DNA of 64,000 bases. Origin: Trichostrongylus colubriformis (lineage: Eukaryota > Nematoda > Chromadorea > Rhabditida > Trichostrongylidae). Position 1 is the first letter of the stretch. Each line of letters opens with the position of its first letter. A program made the position numbers and the translations under genes. The stretch lies in contig OZ022256.1 of the NCBI GenBank assembly GCA_963978905.1, positions 14,057,863 through 14,121,862 of the forward strand. The letters are read 5' to 3'. Positions 13,601 to 22,600 of the stretch are shown here, piece by piece. Under the pieces are notes generated by a model, which was given only the letters and a program-made list of their open reading frames with translations, did no database searches and was not told where the DNA came from.

Positions 13601-16600
13601 GATTGCAAGTCAACTGCGTATCACGCCCCTAGCACTCCCGTGTAATCGTTCTAAGACCCAACTACCGCGACGCGATAGCTCGCATACACTGTGTCACCGC
13701 TCGTCGTCGTGCGAAATCCTGACATAAGGGTTCACACCTGACAAGCAAACTATGAAGCAATGGAGCACATGCGGCAAACGTGACGCGGACACCGCATAGG
13801 TGCTTTACGCTACACTTTGCAAAGCTGTACATTTTTTGGAAAATTCACTCTGCTCTGAATGACCGTATTTCAGGGCCGCAATATCATCCGTTCGCGTCTG
13901 GCGGCTCTCTACTTCATGGCGTTTGTAAATGGCACACAAGCTGCCAACGATTTGAGAAACTATGAAGCAAAAGTTGCAAAGTCGGTTATATGAGAGAAAT
14001 ATTGATCGTAATGGATCAATACTTTGCTTTAGCTGGGTAGCCGAGCATAATGCGAACGCCACGAATCTGCTAACTATTACTCAGCACAGTGTACGTGGAA
14101 TGGAAATGGAAGTCGCTCGTGGAATGAAATTCGTTCTTGCAAAGCTTTTGGCGGGTCCGTGCAACTGCCGTTGACCTCGTGGGTCCAATGCCACTACTTA
14201 TTCATTTTCAGGTACAATTCTTACCGTATTCGTAACACTGCTCTCTTTGGTGCTACTCAATAAAAACTACGGTCGTAGTTGCAGTAGGTGAGTTTTCGAA
14301 ATGACTAAAAATCAATGCATGATATTACTCTAAATCCATGAAAAGAGAGATCCAAGACGCTATTACTTCATCATGTAATCATTTACTGTAGCTTACTATC
14401 GTTTTCTGCCGTTTACTATCGTTAACTATTACCTCGCCATTAAAGGATGTATGCTAGCACACTCGAATTCGGTCACTAAGTGGAAACTGCCACGCGTGAT
14501 GTTCAATGTGCGCAACATGTTGCCGTGCTGCTTCCGTTGTCGACTCACCGCACGCGAAAAAGCGCGACTGCCGCATTCCCCGGCCACCTGGCCCATACCG
14601 AAAGTCCTGATCCACATCTCGCACTAGCTCTGAAATAAAGGCAGCATTAGGGGAAAGTCGGACGAAAAATAGAAGAATTAGTGCATATGAAAGTCGAGAT
14701 GCCTAGTAACAGGACAGTTAAGAAACAACGGATGGAATTGGCCAAAAACCCGAGAAGTAGGACCCCCTTTCCACTGTTGATTCTGACGTAGACGACCTGT
14801 CCGTCAAGAGGCGGGTAGTCTGATCTAGTTTTCCATTGGCATGTTGCCGGGAAAGCACAAAGGAATGTTTGGACGACAACATCTGTTTTTTGGAGTGAGC
14901 ATCAAGCTAAAACTGCGAAAGCACACCGCAAAACCTTCGATCCTGCCGCATCTCCTTGGTCGCTCCCATCCCAGTCCATCGGGAATTACGCCATCCGGAG
15001 GCGGGATCGACTTAGCAAGAGGCGGGACAGATGGGCGGGAATAACGCCATCCGGAGGCGGGATCAGCTTAGCAAGAGGCGGGACAGATGGGCGGTGCGGC
15101 GTTTTGCGGCGTTTCTACAGCTCGGAGGGGCGCTTTTTCACCGGGATTTCGCCAAAGGTGGCCTTCTTAGGCCCATGACTACCATGTGAGTGACTTCTCG
15201 AAGGCACATATTGTGCCTTCGAGAAGTCACTCACATGGACATGAGCTCGGAGTAGTGAAAAAAGTGATACTCGTTGAAACACTAATGGGCCATTGCTATT
15301 GTCACACCGGCAAGGAGAGGACGAAATTCTTAGTGTGGAGGGAAATGGTGCAAGAGAACAACATGTTCATGGACTAGATACCAGACGCAGGAGCGAAAAC
15401 AGATAAGCAGTAGTGGAGTGACCAACCGGCTTTTTTTTTCGAAGTGGCCACGACACCCTTGTCACTGGTCTTCAAGCCGTAATCGACACAGCCTTATCCG
15501 AAGGTCATGAGTATTCCTTTAGGTCGCACCTCCAATGTCCATTATCACAGGCGCTTAGCAGTGCGTCTCGCTAGCAATTAAGATCAGGGGCAACACGGGT
15601 TGAAAAGTCTTCAAATGAGTCTTTGAGAAATTAGATTAAAGAGGCCTCAACCCCTACCTTTTGTAGTGATTTGGTAGATGGAAAGGTGATCTTATGAAAC
15701 TGAAGTTGTCGCAAGGTAATATTGCCATGGTTATCAGGGCACTCCCAGGTGTCGAGGAAAATATGCGTTTCAGTACGACCCACCCACCCCTTCTAGAGTG
15801 GCCAAATAAGACTCCTCTCCTTGACCTCTGCGATAGCAGTTACTCTGTTGCCTGATTATATAGTTGCATTCTTTTTTATTTCCATGTACTCTTACCTGAA
15901 GCAAAACGATATTTCACTTTCCTCACAAAGATTCGCTGTGAATAACCTCTGCTTTTCATCTGCTCACACAAAGTTTGAGTTTTAGTGCTTATCGCTGACC
16001 TCTGCAGATATGACCTCCTCCTGTATAGTGAAATATGACTCCTCCTGTCGAGAAATCCTCGATTCCCGAAAGTCTGTTGTGTTCATTTGTGGGATGTGCC
16101 TGTTGCACCTTATCGGAATGGCAAAATATGCCTTCAGACTGGTCCATTATTATTGTCTGTAAAATGACCATTTTAGACCCAATTTGTATATAACAACGAC
16201 ATGTGCTATGAACCGCAGAAGAGCGTGAGGCCTTTCGAGTTTGCATGCTCATACTTATCAGAGCTTTTTCTCGGTCCAGCTCTCGACCCTAATCACGTCT
16301 GATGTTATCATCATTCCAGTAGTTCGATGCTGTTTTACCTCCTCATTATGGTCCACTTCTAAATGTCATAAAGTGATGAGCTACCTTCATTCACTGCCAT
16401 AGAACTGTTGATTGCTGTACTTCTGCATTTTCGTACCTCACAATCCTATGATGTCCCATTAAATCTGGTGAAGTCGCTTACTGTGGGCTGCTCAACTCTA
16501 CTCGATACTGTTTGATATTCCTCACCATCGCTTGTTCTAGAGTCCTCTTGAAGGAATCGTCCACGAAAAAAATGAGTTTTTTTGTCACTCATATATTTAT

Positions 16601-19600
16601 GTTGTATTTGCCTAGTGTGGTCCAAAGTTTCACACGAAAAAATGTGAATCCGCTTGCTACAGCACCACGAGGTCTCGGCCGGATGGGCGGGGCCTCTGAG
16701 CAAGTGCCCAACAATATATACATTTTTCCGTGGAGGATTCCATTTAGCTTAATAATACTTTTTATGCTAGATTAATAATTCAACTACATCCTCGCTTCGG
16801 AACGGTGATGCTTTGCATCTTTCAGTGCGTGCGAACAGTCTTGTCAGGCGAATAGCCGTCTTGAAGAATTTGCATCGATACTTTCTTTGTGATGTTGCTA
16901 ACAACCTAATTAACTCCCCAATCCTAATCAACTAACTTCAGGGTGGCTTTCCTTGCACTTGCTGCTAATATTCTTCCACTAATGGCTTTGGTTAGCGCCA
17001 TGGCTTTGTGTTCTGTCTCAGGACTACATCCAAACACTGTAACAATTGTTGCTCCAGCTTTAGCTTATGCTATAGGTAGGTTTCACCTTAAGCTACAGAG
17101 CGAGGACTATAGAAGAAGGAGTGACAGGTACAGGGTGTCCCAGAAGGTGCCTAAGTTCATGTTTCTTTATACTCCTCTATACAAATTGTATCAATTCTTT
17201 TTCTTTCATTTGCTCCTCAGAGGGTGCACAGGATCTTCTTTTACCAGGGGGCATACTTGTCGGGGTAGAGCTCATAATATTTTTGAGATTCCAAAACCTA
17301 TTCAAGTAGACTTCGCGGTCACTTGCACCAACGATGACATGCACCTCACCCCACTATTGTTCAAACAAAATTTTTACGTTCTGAATCGTTAAGGGTAACC
17401 CATTGTGGCCAACAACGTCTGCTAGAGTATATCATGCTGATAGGACATTTGGATACCTGTAAGCGGTTTCCAGTAATAATTTGGGGCTCAGTGATGACGC
17501 TGTTGAATTTCATCGATTTCGGCGTTTAGCTTGCGAGAAAATAAACATTAAGAACAGTTGTGAGGCATAATAAAGAGCTGACCTCACTAATCCTTCGAAA
17601 CAATACAGTTAAGCGGCTAGGCGCTTCAGTTTACAGAATCAAACTGGTACAAAAGCGCTGCCGTTCCGATCTCTTCGAATCACTTTCCGAGGCGTTCGTC
17701 TAACTTCCCAAAATGTGATTCCATTGATCTCCTGTTGGGTACTCAACTTGAAGCAAGGTCTGTCAAGTCAGCAATCATAGTATGGAGTCACATAAGGTAG
17801 CCCTGGGAAAGATTTGTGAAGAAATGGATGGAAAAAATAGCGTGTTAAGGGCGGTTGAGTTATGAAGAGACTTTGAGGATCTATCGCTGTTGGAGCAGGA
17901 CAACCTATGATATGACTGCTAAGCCTTGTTACAGAAGTTATGAGTAAAGTTGTGAATGGGTTGATTTTTTATTCACCCTTTTGACGCCAACAAATATTGC
18001 AATACATCGGCGCCCATAATTTTGGGACACTCTGCAGTGGGGGCCTTGCCTTGTTTGTTTGTGTGATTGCTGTTGTCGTTGTTTACTTGAACCAGTGGGT
18101 AGGTAAGCATTCAGTTCAGGTATTGATGGTGCACTGCTACTTTATAATTGTTGGGTCAGTAATCACAAAAGCGGAAATGTCAAGGACCACATGAAAGAAG
18201 TTCGTTTGTCTCATAATCAGCTACTTTTCTTGATGAACTTATCACACATGTTGTACATATTTTGCTATGTTATCTAGCGGATATATCTTGACAGCTAAAA
18301 AATGATCACGTCAGAATTGGCTTATTGTTGGGACGTGGGCATTGCGCCACGCTACTTGTTACACCTGCCGCATTTCTCGCGAGGAAAAACTACAGTTTGA
18401 AAAACAAAATTCGAATAGAAATAATGGAGTCGCTTAGCTTTGAGGCCGGCTCATTGAACAGTAGTTTTCTCATTCCTTTTCATATCATTTTTCAGAAAAT
18501 TTAATTTTAGGTGTTCTCTTCAACACTACCGTCGCTAGCCATCGTATCATCGACCGCTATCGGACTTCTAGCGGGAGGCTTTTTTCCTATCGAGGAATTT
18601 GCTGGATTATCTGTCTATTTAGGCGTTACTGTTCTCTTTGTATACGTCTACCAAGTAAGCTTGCTCATTCTAACTGAGCCGCTCTACCAAAAACCGCTGA
18701 GTTTAGATATTCTTCCTTTCACCGGTGATCGCATGGTGTTCACCGATAGATACGCATCGTCCCTTGAGTCAAGAAGCTTCCAGATCTGCAAAGACACATC
18801 ATCAGCCATGGTTTGACGGTGTTTTAAGTAAGAAAATTCAGATATTTATTACATATGTCAAAAGAAATGGAGAGAATTGCATTGAAGGTCAATATGTGTC
18901 TGCAAACCACAGGCGCCCGCTATCCTAGCACGCGGGCGTAGAATGAGTAGTAATTGTGGTGATTGCATAGTCATATTATACTGCACGTCGGGTGGGTTCA
19001 ATAGGTCGAATTTCCGCTTGCGGCGTCGCACTCACGGCGGCCGCCGTCAATAGGAGTCGTTTGGGATCTCGCTCAAGACGCAGTGCACTGGTACCGTAAG
19101 ACTGCACCTATTTTCAGCAATATGTTGTGAATTAGAATTCCCTAAGACTGCAATATGAGCTCTCCATCGTCCCTCAAAGGTAGTAAAGGCATTCCTATCA
19201 CTGCTTCTACTGTACTTGAGGTTGTTGTTGGTTGTTGTGATATCTTGATAGTTTCGTCAGCTGTAAACGCTCATTAAGAAACTTATATGGATCACCCACT
19301 GTAGAATGACACAGAACAATAACATTTGAAGTACCTTTAATATTTTACTTATCTCAGAAAGCATAAGAACAAAAGCAAATAGACGCCAGCGCTGAAAATA
19401 GGTGCAGTCTTTGAAGGTCCCTTACGGTACCAGTCCATTGCGTCTTGAGCGGAATTCCGAACGACTCGCACTCGTCGCACCGTTCGCGCGGAAATTCGAT
19501 CTATCGACCACCCCCCCCCCTGCACATCGAGCCTCTTCCTTTAGCCAGCAGAAAATGAATAGATGTACCATAAGTATGCTTTCTAGAATACCTTCTAGTT

Positions 19601-22600
19601 TCAAACGATTCTGTTAGGTTGTGCCAAAAGTGTTGTAGTATTTTTCCAAAAAAATCAGTAACTCTTGTTCACATCGAGGCAGATCCAGGCGGTTCAGGAA
19701 TATGGAACGTTCCCTAAGCTTTCTAGGAAAATACAGATCCCGTGTAGAGAGCTACAATGCCCGTTGTCGATACCCACCCAACTCGCGGTGTCATCTAAAA
19801 TGAGCGGTCTTGCGGCACCAAAATGACGGAAGCTGCCACTCCATAAGCGCTGCATTGGGCAAGGGATGTGTGAGCTACGAGACCGTGCAACGCTGGCTCA
19901 TCAGCTTCAGCAACGGCGAGATTTACATTAAAGACAAACCACGCTTGGGACTGTGCTGGTTCTGGGAGCGGAAGGAATGCTTTTCCGCGAGGTGCTGGTA
20001 CAAGGCGAGACGGTCACCGCTGCCGTATGCACCCACCAGCTCCAGCAGCTCGCCGTCGCTGTTCGAGAAAAGTGCCGCAAAAGGTCCGCGGTCACCCTTC
20101 TTCATGACGACGTCCGCTCCCATTTCGCTCCCATTTCGCGAAAAGTACCTAGGCCAAGTTATAGGAGCTCGGTTAGGATGTGCTGCCCCACCCGCCATAC
20201 TCTCCAGACATTGCCCCTTCTGGCTACCACCTTACCCATCCTCTCGAATCCTTCCTGGCCAAGAGATTCGTTGATTATGACTTGCTTGCGAAGGCGATCG
20301 CTGACTTTTTCGACTCTCAGAGCCCAGAATTCTGGGAGAAGGGAATTAACGATTTTCCTATAAAGTGGGAGAGGGCTGCCGATAACAATGGTCAATACGT
20401 TGTTGCCTAATTGTTATTTGTTGGACGAAAAAAAATAAAAAGCGATAATCGAAAAAATACTACAAGGCTTTTGAAACAACCTAATACAATATTATTGCCG
20501 CGAGAGGATCGGGAGTCCTCTTGCTCGTGAAGACGGCAGGATAGTATTCTCCCACGATCCATCAAAAATGAACCGCTATGGGGTACATTAACTGTTCATC
20601 AGTCGCCGATGTGCTATAAGCGGTCTCTGTTGTGAAGGGCTTACCCGCTCGTGGAAACTCTCGGCAAGGGCTACTGTAATCTGGGAGGTGGTTCTATACT
20701 GCTTATGACCTCATCAGCCTCTAACTTATTTCAGGGCACATTTCAGTTACCAGTTAACAGTAGCTAACTTTTTGCCTGTTTAGGCCAGTATGCTCACTGT
20801 CTTTCAAGTTCTGCTTGGTTAAAAATTTTTGCTGCCTCTTTATTCTGTTTATGTCTCGCTTTACCGACATATATTGGTTCCAGTAAGGTCAGTGAATTTT
20901 CTCCCACGAAATATCGATTTGTCTCAAAAGTATTGCACTTTCAGTCCAATAGACCAGAAAACGTGTTTATATAGAGACTATATAATTATTGTAGGTGCGA
21001 TCAAATATCGATTACCGAGAATTACTTCCAACCGGTTCGCCAGCCGCTAAAGGCGTTCACTTTATGAACGATGTTGTAGGTTATTGCCTTTCCCGATTTA
21101 CTATCTTGCCGCTATCGAATTTCAACACTCAGGTTTGGCCGGAATTCTTCAACGTTCTATTCTTCATTGAAAGACCACCCACTTTTGATGATCCTTCATC
21201 TTATCGACGGTTTAAAGTAGGTGACCTTTTGCACATGTGAACCTTTGAGATATAATTTTCTTTAGTTTTTCCAACATTTTTTTCCAGCAAATGATCTCTG
21301 AAATTGAATCACTTCCGGGTACCGTGAAAAATTCGAGTATGATGTGGGTGAACGATTTCAAACGTTACACAGACACGCGGGAGAACGAGACTGGTACGTT
21401 GAGTTTCAGAAGCTTCAGTTGCGCTTTCGTGTTCACCCGAGCGATCCGGCACAATTTTCCCCTGTAAATGAGTCGTGCCGTTGTACATTCGATCGCAATT
21501 TCGCGATCTGGAAGCTCCACCTATTTTGCACACACCCCGCCCACCATAAGACGTTTCTACATCCATGCTTCAAGCTGTTTGTCAAGCTTTTCGTCTACTA
21601 TTTGAGAAATTTTCAAGTGATACTGCTTTACACAAGCAAAATTAGCTTGTAATTTCGGGCATAATTTCAGAAAGTCATCACGCCTCGTTCCCGTGATCTG
21701 CAGAGTAACACTGTTTTTGAAGTCTTTTTTTTGGAAAATCCAATTCATCACGAAACTCCTACGCATAATTTCAGTAGTCTAAATAAGTATTCATTCTCGT
21801 AAAAACGCTTGAATAATCATGAACAACGGTTTCCATCCCTTAAAAGTCAATAATCGTTAACGAGAAGGGTCCAATGTCGTACCCATCAAAGAACGGAGTA
21901 AAATGAGAGAGAATTTCGAACAGAAATCAGTGGACAAAGAGCTCATGAAAGCATTGTTTGTTTGTTTTTTTATATTTTTGCCTTTCAGCATTAAACATGA
22001 CACTTTTCGAGGATTTCATCACACATGACGTATATAAAGCATGGAATTCTGGTGTACGGTATAAAATAGAGAAAGAGTGAGTTACCCTCTCCTTATCCTG
22101 TCTTACGGGCTCTCTTGAGTCTTACGGACCCTCGACCCATCCCTGATCCTCGGCGAAAAGCGTGTTGGCGCCTTCCTTCGACTAACATCTTAAACGCCTT
22201 TCGAACAATAATGATAGAAGGACCCATCCGTCCGGTAGCGGACGTGAACTGTGGTCCTAGAATTCATAAAAATACTATTAAAAGTAGATTCCGGGTACCG
22301 TGAAAAATTAAAAACTCGCGTGTCCCTTTACCGGATGAGATACAGGTTGGATGCTCCGAACTTTTAGGTCTTGATAACGACGAATAGTTCGAAACGTCGA
22401 CCAATAAACGTTCCGTAACAAACCTGGTTGGCACAGAAGAATAAAGAAACAGCAAACTATTAAAAGTTTTCCACTGATAAGAAAATCTAACTATAATCAT
22501 CGTAATTCAGTGGTCATGTGGTCATCACGAGAATGCTATACATTGCCGCATTTGAGGGTGTGCGTTCAATGGCGGACAAGGGAGTTGTGCTAAATCAGTG

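Noticed and set aside
17997..18194. Hydrophobic frame (LALFVCVIAVVVVYL) that might be a PTR helix
   Set aside because: The PTR exon in this interval is 18120-18199 in another phase; adding the hydrophobic stretch breaks the reading frame.
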